From Anniella stebbinsi (Eukaryota; Chordata; Lepidosauria; Squamata; Anniellidae), in NCBI GenBank assembly GCA_029215795.1, contig JARDYH010000002.1, positions 276,466,310-276,530,309 of the forward strand: a stretch of DNA of 64,000 bases. Reading direction: 5' to 3'. The stretch's first letter is position 1; each line of letters starts with the position of its first letter. The notes beneath the pieces were generated by a model that worked only from the letters and a program-made list of their open reading frames with translations, was not told where the DNA came from and ran no database searches. The position numbers and the translations under genes were made by a program. This document shows positions 22,273 through 32,250 of this stretch, piece after piece.

Positions 22273-22991
22273 GGTCATCACCTGGCACGCTACTGAGGGA
22301 CAGGCTGCGAAGTCTGTTTCTCAGTAGGTCCGAGCACCGGAGGGAAGTGGCCGCCCCAGCAGGTAAGGAGCGCGAGTGAGGGGGAAGGGACAGGGAGGGG
22401 GAGTTAGGCCCCCACTCACCCACCCACCGCCATGTTTTCCCCATAGACTTGCATTGGGGGAAAGCTTTCTTTTCCCCAATGCAAGTCTATGGGGAAAACA
22501 CCAAAAATGGCGGCTAATCTAGGGTGACCATATGAAAAGGAGGACAGGGCTCCTGTATCTTTAACAGTTGCAAAGGGCAGGGAATTTCAGCAGGTGTTGT
22601 TCGTATGCATACAGAACCTGGTGAAATTCCCTCTTCATCACAACAGTTAAAGCTGCAGGAGCCCTGTCCTCTTGGCCATGTACAAAAGAGGGCAGGGCTT
22701 CTGCAGCTTTAATTTTGTGATGATGAGGAAATTTCACCAGGTTCTGCATATATACAAATGACACTTGCTGAAATTCCATTTTCTATGAAACTGTTAAAGA
22801 TACAGGAGCCCTGTCCTCCTTTTCATATGGTCAGCCTAGGCTAATCCGAAAATCGGATGTCCGATTTTCGGATTGGGATCGGATATGATCTGATCCGAGG
22901 GACCTCTGATTTTGTCCGAACCAATCCAGGACAACATCAGAGGTCCTGATCCAGGTCCCGATCTGATCCGGGGGGTCCCTGCACATCCCTA
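22273..22991. mobile_element. Family B hAT-like element, 5'-truncated, with nested A
   Basis: It begins within the central palindrome (GTCATCACCTGG) and ends TCCCTGCACATCCCTA at 22991. A CAGGTAAGG word at 22359 and the CCCCCAATGCAAG hairpin at 22452-22490 are typical of the family. The element is split by a family A copy at 22520-22838. Confidence 0.75.
22520..22838. mobile_element. Family A hAT-like element, copy 2
   Basis: The ends are TAGGGTGACCATATG and CATATGGTCAGCCTA. A perfect 8-bp duplication GGCTAATC lies at 22512-22519 and 22839-22846. Removing the element restores the family B phrase of GGCGGC, TAATC and CGAAAATCGG. Confidence 0.9.
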
Positions 22992-23110
22992 ATTTTTATA
23001 CTGTTGTTTATATTTTGAATGGTTTTTATGGTTTAAATATTTGTAAACCACCCAGAAGGCTTCAGCTACTGTGATATAAAATGCAATAAATAAATAAATA
23101 AAATAATACT
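22992..23110 (+). mobile_element. LINE (L2/CR1-type) 3' tip with AAAT tail
   Basis: TTGTAAACCACCCAGAAGGCTTCAG then an A-rich (AAAT)n tail at 23083-23105. This is the same kind of tip as at 21101. Confidence 0.5.
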
Positions 23111-23374
23111 CAGCAAAGTGAGATCTATTCTTTGTTTTGCTTCCAGTTCAACCTGAGGCTCCCAAAGGCAGACCTCCCATGCAGCTCCAGGATTGCAGTT
23201 GCTGACTTCCACACCCACCCATTCCCAGTAATAAGATGTCTTGCAGTGGCAGAAGTAGTCGCCAGTTAATTAGGTTGAGGAGGAATTTTACCTGCACACC
23301 AATTGGCAAAGATTGTGCAGGGGGGGTTGCCTTTCCTGTTGCAAGATTAATTCCATTGTAAATAAGTTGATCTG

Positions 23375-23825
23375 GACTGTCAGTAAATTCTTTGTGGATT
23401 CTTCATTTTATGATATTTGTCACAACCTACATACACATGAGAGGCATTGGGCTGGATTCATTAGTGAAGGGGAGTGGGATTGGGCTCCCTGCTCCCCCAT
23501 GGTGAGGATTCTCATAAGGGATCTCGGGGATGTGGCACCAAGACCAGACCAGCAAGGGAGCTGTGAGCTGCCCACATCCATGGTGGAGGAAAGGATCACA
23601 TTAGTGGTCTGTGCCATGGTGTGCCCCTGGTCCTTCCATCAACCACCAGTGCTCCTGGCATGTGGGCCAGGAAGAGGAATCAGCAGGCTGGCCGATTACA
23701 GGATCCACACCCTATGCAGCCGCCAAGTCTATTCAAGTGAGTCAATAAAGTTGTGGGCAATTTATTATCCCAGCTATGCCTGTGCATCTATTTGTTCTCA
23801 TCCCTTCATCAGCTGGACCCACTTA
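23375..23825 (+). repeat. Repeat family G, copy 1 (retroelement end-like)
   Basis: This matches 51968-52420 in inverted orientation at an estimated 75-80% identity over 450 bp. Both copies keep a common frame with GHWAG/RHWAG, WDWAP and IRDLGDVAPRPDQ. Both contain CAATAAAGTTGTGG or a close variant (23743; inverse near 52040), so a polyadenylation signal precedes the common end at CAGCTGG. An LTR or a 3' end of a retroelement are the likeliest readings; I do not know the family. Confidence 0.5.
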
Positions 23826-24188
23826 TTTGCTGCCCACACAAAACATAATCACACAAAATAGCCCGTAGTTCAAAAGCAATAATATGGTATCAACAGAAGT
23901 ACATACAGAAAGTAGAACCATGTCAGTTTGCTTCAAGAGGGATGTCTATACACCGTATTTGCACTGTGATGGCTGTGTGGTGTGGCTGCATTGGTTATAT
24001 GATGCCACCAACTCACAACCACCATGGGATTTCCCCCTGAAACTGTGAATTTAAAAAGTTGGGGACTTACCCAACCTTTTGCTTTGAAGTGAGGTCCTTC
24101 CACTGCGTGACCTTGCTTTGGCGTCGAGCTAGGGGCCACCAGGGCCGCAGGTTGGTGTACCTCCCCAGGTAGGAAAGTGGCTCCATCT
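23826..24188. other. No recognisable feature
   Basis: Short frames only. Confidence 0.4.
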
Positions 24189-24255
24189 TCTTTCCATGCA
24201 CTTAAGCATGCTTAAGGAACACTCCTGAAGCATGCTTAAGTGCATGGAAAGAAGC
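24189..24255. repeat. Perfect 27-bp hairpin
   Basis: CTTCTTTCCATGCACTTAAG continuing with CATGCTT is repeated inverted after a 13-base loop, and the arms contain the palindrome CTTAAG. It lies 15 bp left of a family A element and has no other copy here. Confidence 0.8.
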
Positions 24256-24270
24256 AAATTCCATTTAAAT

Positions 24271-24589
24271 TAGGGTGACCATATGAAAAGGAGGACAGGG
24301 CTCCTGTATCTTTAACAGTTGCATAGAAAAGGAATTTCAGCAGGTGTCCTTTGTATACATGCAGCACCTGGTGAAATTCCCTCTTCACTACAACAGTTAA
24401 AGCTGCAGGAGCCCTGTCCTCTTGACCAGATACAAAAGAGGGCAGGGCTCCTGCAGCTTTAACTGTTGTGATGAAGAGGGAATTTCACCAGGTGCTGCAT
24501 GCATACAAAGGACACCAGCTGAAATTCCCTTCTCTACACAACTGTTAAAGATACAGGAGCCCTGTCCTCCTTTTCATATGGTCATTCTA
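24271..24589. mobile_element. Family A hAT-like element, copy 3
   Basis: It starts TAGGGTGACCATATG and ends CATATGGTCATTCTA, 319 bp long as in other copies. The flanks ATTTAAAT and CCTTTGGT do not match, so no duplication survives. Confidence 0.8.
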
Positions 24590-24830
24590 CCTTTGGTGGT
24601 TATTGGAAGTCCTGTTCCAAGTGCCCTCATACGCTGTGGTGTGGTGCAGGGCTACTTGGGAGTGGGACTTTTCAGTAGTAGCCCCCTGTTGTGGAATACT
24701 GTCCACAGAGAGGTCTGGCTGACACCTACTTTGCTTGAGTTGTTTGTGCCCACCTGCTTCCAGAGTGCAAAGGAAGAGGTGGGTCTCTAGCTGGTGCTAG
24801 AAGATAGCAATTCATTTTTTTAATAATGCA
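24590..24830 (+). mobile_element. CR1-like LINE 3' fragment
   Basis: AGTAGTAGCCCCCTGTTGTGGAAT and the following GAGAGGTCTGGCTGACACC resemble the end of CR1/L2 ORF2 (the AP-x-LWN-x-LP coding region). The frame is degraded. Confidence 0.45.
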
Positions 24831-26189
24831 TTTTGACCCATAGACCTTCTTCTCCAATTTGCTTTGAGATAATTGGCATGATGTATATTTTGTAACAATT
24901 GCTGATACTTATTCATCCTTCTTAAAAATGTTTTAAGTATGACTGCTTTCTGGATGTTGGTGTGGATTTATTTTGGTAGGCCCAGTTTCTGAAGGTTTTC
25001 TGTAGTGTGTGTGTGTGTGTGTGTGTGTGTTGATGGTGACTGATGTGATTAACTGAATAATTGTAACCTTTTCCTGCTGCACAGTTCTTTAATTTCCATA
25101 GCCATTTTTTTCTCTCTTTTCCTATTCCTTTTCTGCAACATTTTTGCCATTAGGTATTGCTAAATCAATGAGGTAGGTGTGTTTTTCTTGTTTATTACTG
25201 TAATGTCTGGTCGATAACAAAGTATTGTCTTTTCCCAAAATTGTTCTGTCCCAGCAAGATAACATGTGAGTGCCTAGTGTGGCTTGTCTTGGCTTGTCTG
25301 AGTGTGTCTGGATCTCCTAGGCTCTAAAAGCGTCTTTCTGGAGAGCACCTGCTGGTTGCATGATCCATGAGGCCAGGTTCTCATGAGTGCATAGTTCTTA
25401 TTGACAGGAGGGCCTTGCACTTGCTAGAGTAAGCTGAACATATGTGAAGTGGCTGCAATCCTATATTCATTTATCTGGGAGTAAGCTTTATTGAAATCAA
25501 TGGGACTTGTTTCTGAGGTTTCTTTGGGCAGTTTTCTTTGGGTCCCTGATTGAGATTTCTGTTCTCTGCACACTGAAACAGTGTAAATTCAGGAGATATT
25601 TGTCTAGCATTGTGATAATGGGCATCTGTTCTGGCCTTTCTTTGTATTGCTACTGACCATGGTCTTGTTTACATGGCTAATGAACCAGAGATATAATTAC
25701 ACATTGTTAGATTAGTTTCTCATTGATAAATCAGAAGTTGAAACAAGCTAAGAGGTGCTAGTGAGAAGTGACAACAACAACAACAACAACCCTTTAGTCC
25801 ATTTTATTCCATGGCTAATGCTTGCAGGGTAATAGTATTTTATACTCTTTCTTAATGCTAGGTTGCTAGTTTGTTGTACTAGCTTTTTCTGTACTTGTCA
25901 ACTACTTCATTTGTTCAGTGGTAGCAGTATGCTGAAGCTGTGAGTATGAATATGAGAAAGGTGATGAGGAAAGAGTGTTAAATGTTAGGAAAGGTGAGAC
26001 TATGGTCATCCAATGAAGGATTTGCAGTCAGAAAAGATATTTGAGGGAAAGGGAGACTGTATCACACAAAGTATAGCAAAATCTTTTAAGTACAGCAAAA
26101 GCTACAAAAGTAGGAGTGAAGGTAATTTCAAATACATTGAATGTCTCAATGATTTTAACATTAAGATGTTATGTAGAACAGGTTTGCCT
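24831..26189. other. No gene; microsatellites and one dispersed motif
   Basis: (GT)n lies at about 25007-25030 and (CAA)n at about 25772-25791. At 25456-25525 the dispersed motif GGGAGTAAGC..ATTGAA..CAATGGGACTTG..TTCTGAGG occurs. Confidence 0.45.
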
Positions 26190-26334
26190 TAATTGTGTGC
26201 TGTGAAATCAGAAATGTGACCAAGGCCATCTTTGGGTGGACATGTCCCTTTGGGAGCCGGCCATGTTGGTGGGCATGCCCCCTTGGGGCGGCCATGTTGT
26301 CCTCCTTTTTGGTTTCCAAAATATGGTCACCCTA
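26190..26334 (-). mobile_element. Family C2 hAT-like element, end fragment
   Basis: The reverse complement begins TAGGGTGACCATATTTTGG and matches 57517-57690 closely, including the CATGGCCG and GGGCATGCCC repeats. It is followed directly by family A interior (CTGTTGTGATGAAGAGGGA), suggesting insertion into an A element. Confidence 0.65.
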
Positions 26335-26937
26335 CTGTTGTGATGAAGAGGGAACTCTTTGTCCTTTGATAAGGGCAATCATGTTTACATATAGCAGAAA
26401 GATGGGCTCTTCCTGTTCCAGAGATATGTGTCATAAGTCAATGAGTTCTTTTGTAATTCTGGCTAGGAGGGGGGGGGGAGAGGAAAGAGGCCATTTGGCT
26501 CTCCTGGTTAGTGTCTCTTTTATTGATCTAGTATGTGAGGTGTGAATTTCCCTTTGTGTGCTGCTTATGCATTTCCTCTTGAAACTGGGCAAGGGGAATT
26601 CTTTAATTCACCTCAACAACTCTAATACCTGGATGGACCCCTTGGTTTTGTTGGGAATATTGCAACCTTGTCTGCAAGTTGTCAGAAGTGGGCAGCGTTG
26701 CAATTAGTTAGTTTATGGGAATCTAGGCCTCAGCTAACCTTGGGATCTCTATAGCCTACAGTATGGTTTCCTGTTATTTCTTCCTTTCGCTCCTCTCCTT
26801 TCTTCCCCACCTCTCCTCTCTGTCTCTCTCTCTCTCTCTCTCTCTGACCTCCACTATTGCTGGGAGTACATGTGTTTGCTATCTTTTCGCCTTATTCACC
26901 ATAGTTAAAGCCGTGGTTTAAGGTGTCTTCTGAACAA
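26335..26937. other. No gene; TC microsatellite
   Basis: About 20 bp of family A interior come first. A (TC)n tract lies at about 26818-26846. Nothing else is supported. Confidence 0.4.
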
Positions 26938-27782
26938 GGTCATACTCATAGTGACATTCTCATATGATGAAACTGTTTGCAGGAGGAAGATTGCCTAGCT
27001 GGGCCCCGATCACTTGCGAGAAAATAGCTATGCTGATACAAAAGTTGAAGAGAGGAAAGGCCCCCAGAAGGAAAGGTATCCCACCAGATTTTTTAATCTG
27101 TTATCCCCATTGGTGGATCCCAGTGTTAGCAGCCTTATTTACATTTATTGATAGAACTGGGAAATTTCCCCAAGCTCTTGTTGTACCCATTTATAAAATA
27201 GGCAACCAGTCAGACCCCAAGAATTACTGCCCTATAAGTCTACTGGATGTTATTAGTAAATTATATGCAAGAGATCTTTTAGACAAGTTACAAAATTGGG
27301 TGTTTGGAGAGAACCTCCTGGCTGAAGAACAAGCAGGCTTCTGTTGTGATAACTCTACAGTTGACCAGTGCTTTCTACTAAAATACTTGGTAGGGAAATA
27401 TACATCCCCCCCTTATCATTCACTTTTTGCTGCATGTATAGATCTTCAAGCAGCCTTCAATTCTATATCTAGAGCCCACCTTTCGCACAGGCTGACACTT
27501 TTAAATGTGGATCATAAGTTGCTCAGGAAAATACAGGGGCTGTATGAGAATTCTAGTCTCTTCAGATGGAGATCTTTCAGATCCTATTATTGTCAACAAA
27601 GGTATGTGCCAGGGATGTTTGCTAGCACCTATTTTAATTAATCTATACCTTAATGACATAATTCCCTTCTCATCTGGTTTCTCCCCACCTCGTCTAAAGG
27701 ACAGGAACATCTCAGCATTATAATATGCAGATGACCTCGTTCTCCTGTCATAGACTCAGGTGGGGATGTGAAGGCTTCTAAG
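26938..27782 (+). pseudogene. Second LINE, reverse transcriptase 5' piece
   Basis: The frame from 26964 has the RT motif order KAPRRKGIPPDF, LVVPIYKIGNQSDPKNYCPISLLDVISKLYA, then motif A as AACIDLQAAFNSIS. After a frameshift near 27560, GMCQGCLLAPILINLYLNDII follows, and an intact Y-A-D-D box lies near 27725-27740 just after an in-frame stop. It is related to but distinct from the LINE at 2912-9076. The endonuclease and ORF1 are missing. It is cut at 27782 by a family B element and resumes at 29100. Confidence 0.82.
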
Positions 27783-28138
27783 TAGGGATATGCACGACCA
27801 GAAATTTCAGAATCAGAATAGGATCGGAATTTCTGATATTAAAAATCCAATCATATCGGGGGTACCCGTATCTGATCGGATCCGATATCCGATAAATATC
27901 AGAAATTCTGATCCGATTATGGACTGCCATTTCAGGTGTTTTCCCCATAGGTTTGCATTGGGGGAAAGAAAGCTTTTCCCCAATGCAAGTCTATGGGGAT
28001 AAACACTGGGCCGGCACTCCCTCCATCCCCCCACTCGCTCTCCTTACCTGCCACTGCAGCCATCCAGTGCTGCCATCCGCTAGCTCCGTAGTACTGAGAA
28101 AAAGGCTTTCCGGCCTACAGAGATGACGCGCCGAGTGA

Positions 28139-28146
28139 TGACGTCA
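28139..28146. promoter_or_regulatory. CRE-type palindrome in family B element
   Basis: TGACGTCA is the full ATF/CREB consensus, at the centre of a longer palindrome (GAGTGATGACGTCATCACTC). It recurs exactly at 28717-28724 and 31868-31875. Whether any factor binds is unknown. Confidence 0.5.
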
Positions 28147-28168
28147 TCACTCGGTGTGTCGTCTCTGT

Positions 28169-28488
28169 TAGGCTGACCATATGAAAAGGAGGACAGGGCT
28201 CCTGTATCTTTAACAGTTGTAGAGAAAAGGGAATTTCAGCCAGTGTCACTTGTATGCAATTAGTCCCTGGTGAAATTCCCTCTTCATCACAACAGTTAAA
28301 GTTGCAGGAGCTATACTAGAGTGACCAGATACAAAAGAAGGCAGGGCCCCTGCAACTTTAACAGTTGTGATGAAGAGGGAATATCACCAGGAACTAATTG
28401 CATACAAATGACACTGGCTGAAATTCCCTTTTCTCTACAACTGTTAAAGTTACATGAGCCCTGTCCTCCTTTTCATATGGTCAGCCTA
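28169..28488. mobile_element. Family A hAT-like element, copy 4
   Basis: The ends are TAGGCTGACCATATG and CATATGGTCAGCCTA. The 8-bp duplication is GTCTCTGT at 28161-28168 and GTTTCTGT at 28489-28496, one mismatch. It is the third layer at this site: LINE, then B, then A. Confidence 0.88.
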
Positions 28489-29099
28489 GTTTCTGTACTG
28501 AGGAACAGGCCGCAAAGCCTATTTCTCAGTACTACAGAAGCAGCAGATGGCAGCGGGGAAGGCTGCAGGTAAGGAGCGTGAGTGCGGAGGAAGGGAGGGA
28601 GGGGTCCCCCCTTACTTGCGGCCTTCCCCACTGCCCTCCGCTGCCGCCCGCTGGCTCCATAGTACTGAGAAACAGGCTTTGCAGCCTGCTCCTCAGTACA
28701 GCAATGTGCTGAGTGATGACGTCATCACCCGGCGCATTGTCTCTGTAGGCCGGAAAGCCTTTTTCTCAGTACTACAGAGCCAGCAGACGGCAACGGAGGG
28801 CAGCGAGGAGGCAGCAGGTAAGGAGCGCAAGTGGGGGGAGGGAGAGAGTGCCAGTCCAGTGTTTTCACCATAGACTTGCATTGAGGGAAAACTTTCTTTC
28901 CCCCAATGGAAGTCTATGGCAAAAACACCTAAACTGGCAGTCTGAAAATCCGATATATCCGATTGTTATTGGACATATGGATATCTGATCTGATCAGATA
29001 GGGCCTTCTTAGAAAATAATCATTATTGGTCATCAGATGTCCATTAACATCCTTATCGGTTTGTTATAGGACATCGGACCAATCCGATACACATCCCTA

Positions 29100-29414
29100 C
29101 TTCTAAGAGCTTTAAGCTCATATTGCATGAGGGAAGCCCTTCAGGACAACTATGATGAAACTAAAATTTTAGTTTTTGGCAAAAGGAGGAAGAAATACCA
29201 ATGTCAGCTAGATAACCACCTGCTTGACCAGGTCAATAAGTACAAATACCTAGGAGTGACTGCAACGTAACTTCTATATCAGGCACATTACATAAGCCCT
29301 TCTCAGGCTAAGCACCACTACTTGAAAAACCTGAGGGAGGGTTAAATAAAACCTTCCCCCTAGCTATGAGGGGAAAAGGTTTAATTCAGTATCTTCTTGT
29401 AAACTAAATTAAAC
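29100..29414 (+). pseudogene. Second LINE, reverse transcriptase 3' piece
   Basis: After the B element the frame continues with ETKILVFGKRRKKYQCQL and VNKYKYLGV, the standard post-Y-x-D-D motifs D and E of non-LTR RT. It decays soon after 29270. The exact 3' limit is unclear because LTR-like DNA follows. Confidence 0.72.
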
Positions 29415-29829
29415 TGTGGGTATAATGTGATGTGTGTGTGTTGAATAACGGTAGGGCAGGTAAATAAGACCAAGTTGACACATGGTATTTTGTAGCTAAC
29501 AAAATAATAAGTTTATTTTAGTTAACAAAGTTTTAATTCACAATATAATATCTTCAAACCTGCCCACAATAAACTCTCCACACTAATCCTAAGTCCCTAG
29601 AAAACTAAACTCCTCTTACTCCACAAACTAATACCAATCCCCCAAAACTCCTAACACACACTCCACACCACTCTAACCACACAAAAACTCTCTTCAGTCA
29701 GCCTTTTAATATTCCTCCCCACCCTACTTATTACATCATAAACCACACCCAGTCAGTTCAATGTTCCATACTTACCAGATATACTAAATCAGACATATAC
29801 AAGATAAACACTTGTGGGGTAACTCCACA
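29415..29829 (-). mobile_element. Ty3/gypsy element 1, 3' LTR
   Basis: On the minus strand the LTR starts TGTGGAGTTACC at 29829, directly after a purine tract, and should end near 29415 at ...CCACA. Sense-strand AATAAA lies at 29512-29517. It follows the RNase H region of the same element within a few hundred bases once the inserted B element is removed. The low-coordinate limit is tentative. Confidence 0.6.
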
Positions 29830-29848
29830 TATTCCCCCCTTTCTTTTA
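29830..29848 (-). other. Polypurine tract of Ty3/gypsy element 1
   Basis: The minus strand reads AAAAGAAAGGGGGGAATA directly before the LTR start TGTGG. This is the usual primer for plus-strand DNA synthesis in LTR elements. Confidence 0.65.
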
Positions 29849-29986
29849 AAACCCAAGTGAGGAACTGGTTGAATACTAAGTCCTTGATGCAGGGTTTTGG
29901 GAATATAAATGGGTGATCTAAACTTGAACAACAGTAAAAGCATACATATATACATAAACAACCTATAAAAAAGACATGTTAATTAG

Positions 29987-30768
29987 TAGAGGTGTGCATC
30001 GGATCGGATCCGATCCACGACCCAAATCTGATCCACCCCCAAATCGGAAAATTTCAATCCGATCCGATCCGATCCAATCCGACCAACCCTCTGATCCAAT
30101 CCGATCCGCCGAGGTCCAATCCGGATCGGAAAAAATCGGCGGATCAGACGCCATTTTGAATGCTTTTTCCCATAGCCTAGTGTGTTACAAAAACGCCTAT
30201 AACGTTTTCATTTTTAAAGATAGAAGGATGAAACTTGGGCACTTTGTAGATGGGTAGGGGTAGTTATCTGTGAGATATTTCAGAAAGATTGGTGCAGGCA
30301 TTTGGTGGCTACGAATGTTTTAGATTAAAAGTTACAAAAGTTTTTCCACAGAGTCTTGGGCTGTCAATTGCACCCCCCTTCCCCCCTCCCCCTCCCTCTT
30401 TTATCGGTCAAAATTCCGTGTTGTTGTAACTTTTAATCTAAAAAAATCATAGCCACCAAATGCCTGTACCTATCATTCTGAAATTTCTGACAGACAACTA
30501 CCCCTAACCCATCTACAAAGTGAGCAACTTTCATCCTTCTATCTTTAAAAATGAAAAAGTTATAGGCGTTTTTGTAACACAATACTAGGCTATGGGGAAA
30601 TGCATTCAAAATGGCGTCTGATCCGCGGATCGGACATCCGATCCGTGGATCAGGATCAGATCCAATCCGATCCACCCAACCTCTGATCTGATCCGATCTG
30701 CTCCAACCCCCCAGGTCCGATTCCGATCCGCTATCCGATCCGATCCGGGGGGTCAGTGCACATCCCTA
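29987..30768. mobile_element. Family B hAT-like element with module-M arms
   Basis: It begins TAGAGGTGTGCATCGGATC and ends CAGTGCACATCCCTA, with a perfect 8-bp duplication TTAATTAG at 29979-29986 and 30769-30776. Each arm carries one module M (CATTTTTAAAGATAGAAGGAT, then GGGTAGGGGTAGTTATCTGT), inverted around about 30375. It splits the untranslated 3' end of Ty3/gypsy element 1. Confidence 0.92.
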
Positions 30769-30776
30769 TTAATTAG

Positions 30777-31188
30777 TGATGTCTCAAAATCAAGGTTATT
30801 GGCTCCAATTTCAGTCTGTGAGCACAATACTAAGTCCCAGGTAAAAGTTTCATTTGCCTGCTGTGCTCGAGGATTCTCTGCGAGACCGTCCATCAGATAC
30901 GATGTTTTCTCTACCGGCCACGTACTGGATCTCTGCATGGAACTCATGGAAATGCCATGACCACCGCTGTAACAGTTGGTTGTGGTTACACATCGACTGG
31001 AGCCACAACAACTGCCGATGATCCATCTGCAGAATGAATCTCTTGCCCCATACATATGGTCGAATCTTCTCTAGGGCCCACACGATCACCAAACACTCCT
31101 TCTGCACTGACGAGTAGTTCTTCTCCAGTTCTGTTAGCTTCCTGCTAAAGTAGGCTATAGGGTGCTTGACTTCATCTCTACTCTGCAT
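30777..31188 (-). pseudogene. Ty3/gypsy element 1 RNase H
   Basis: The frame has HPIAYFSRKLTELEKNYS, then QKECLVIVWALEKIRPY with the catalytic Glu, then QMDHRQLLWL with the catalytic Asp, and ends with the connection to AGRENIVSDGRSR. These are the ordered motifs of Ty3/gypsy RNase H. Only about 220 bp of element sequence, B insertion removed, lie between it and the 3' LTR, so no integrase can follow it. That order is unusual for Ty3/gypsy and typical of Gmr1-like elements. Confidence 0.85.
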
Positions 31189-31264
31189 CTGGACAGCTCC
31201 AATTCCAACCTCTGAAGCGTCTGAGGCTAGAATGAACGCTTTATCGAAGTCTGGTGCTATCAGT

Positions 31265-31540
31265 TTACTTCAGAAAATCAAAAACCCTCTGGCACCCCTC
31301 TGACCATTGGATTTTTTCTGGTCCTTGCTTTTTGGTTAGGTCATGTAGTGGTGCAGCCATCTCTCTAAATTTCTGTATGAACCAACAATAATAGCTTGCT
31401 GTTCCTAAAAATGCAATCACCTGCTTTTTACTGGTAGGAATGGGCCAGCTGTTTATTGCTTCCACTTTGCTAATAACTGGGGCAAGAATCCCACTTCCCA
31501 CCTGATGTCTTAGGTAAATCACCTTAATCCAAATCACCAA
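31265..31540 (-). pseudogene. Ty3/gypsy element 1 RT thumb/connection
   Basis: It contains the post-palm gypsy signature: KVEAINSWPIPTSKKQVIAF, then LGTASYYCWFIQKF, then MAAPLHDLTKK. The frame is one shift away from the RNase H frame. It ends at 31540 where family B DNA starts, so the catalytic palm is missing. Confidence 0.83.
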
Positions 31541-32250
31541 TTAGAGCACCGCATTTGCCGGTCGCAGCAGGTGACTCCATCACCCAACGTGGCCCGGAAA
31601 TGTGGCGGACCACAGCGAAGACGTGACGTCGTCACCCGGAGCAACGTTGTACTACTGAGAATCAGGCTGAGGCCTGCTTCTCAGTATAGCAGATGGTGGC
31701 AGATGGCAGCGGACAGCAGCACAGACCACAGCAGATGAGTTGGGACACCCCGGGGGCCCCTTCCTCTCCCCACTCATCCATCACTGTCCGCGCTGCCGTC
31801 CGCTGCCATCCGCTGTACTGAGAAGCAGGCCTCAGCCTGATTCTCAGTAGAAGGATGTCGCTCCGGTTGACGTCATCACCCGGAGCAATGTTGTTCTACT
31901 GAGAATCAGGCCTCGGCCTGCTTCTCAGTACAGCGAGTGGCAGCGGCGGGCAGCTGTGGCAACGAGGAGGTAGCAGGTAAGCAGGGAGAGTGGGGGGAGG
32001 GCAATGAGTCTAATGGACTCACCACCGGCCTGGCATCCTTGGGTGCCAGCTGTGCAGCCATCACCCAGGGAACTGGCAGGGCAGTGTGCTCCAGATCTCT
32101 GGATCGGTTCGGATCGATCCAGACTGATTTGATCCAGATCTGGACCAATCCAGACCTCCCCAGTTTGAATCAGACCAGGAACCAGAAGGTCTGGATCACC
32201 CTGATTCAATCCAAATCTAGGATCTGGATTCGGATCTGTGCACAGCCCTA
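31541..32250. mobile_element. Family B hAT-like element bordering the gypsy fragment
   Basis: It ends CTGTGCACAGCCCTA at 32250 and carries TGACGTCA at 31868-31875, the CGGAGCAA/GTTGT arms and CTCAGTA repeats. The left terminus is not preserved, so the start is approximate. Confidence 0.6.

Larger units (their letters stand above)
27783..29099. mobile_element. Family B hAT-like element inside the LINE
   Basis: It begins TAGGGATATGCACGACC and ends ATACACATCCCTA. A perfect 8-bp duplication CTTCTAAG lies at 27775-27782 and 29100-29107, and removing it rejoins the LINE RT frame. It contains two exact TGACGTCA palindromes (28139-28146, 28717-28724), CAGGTAAGG words and a nested family A element at 28169-28488. 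Confidence 0.93.
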
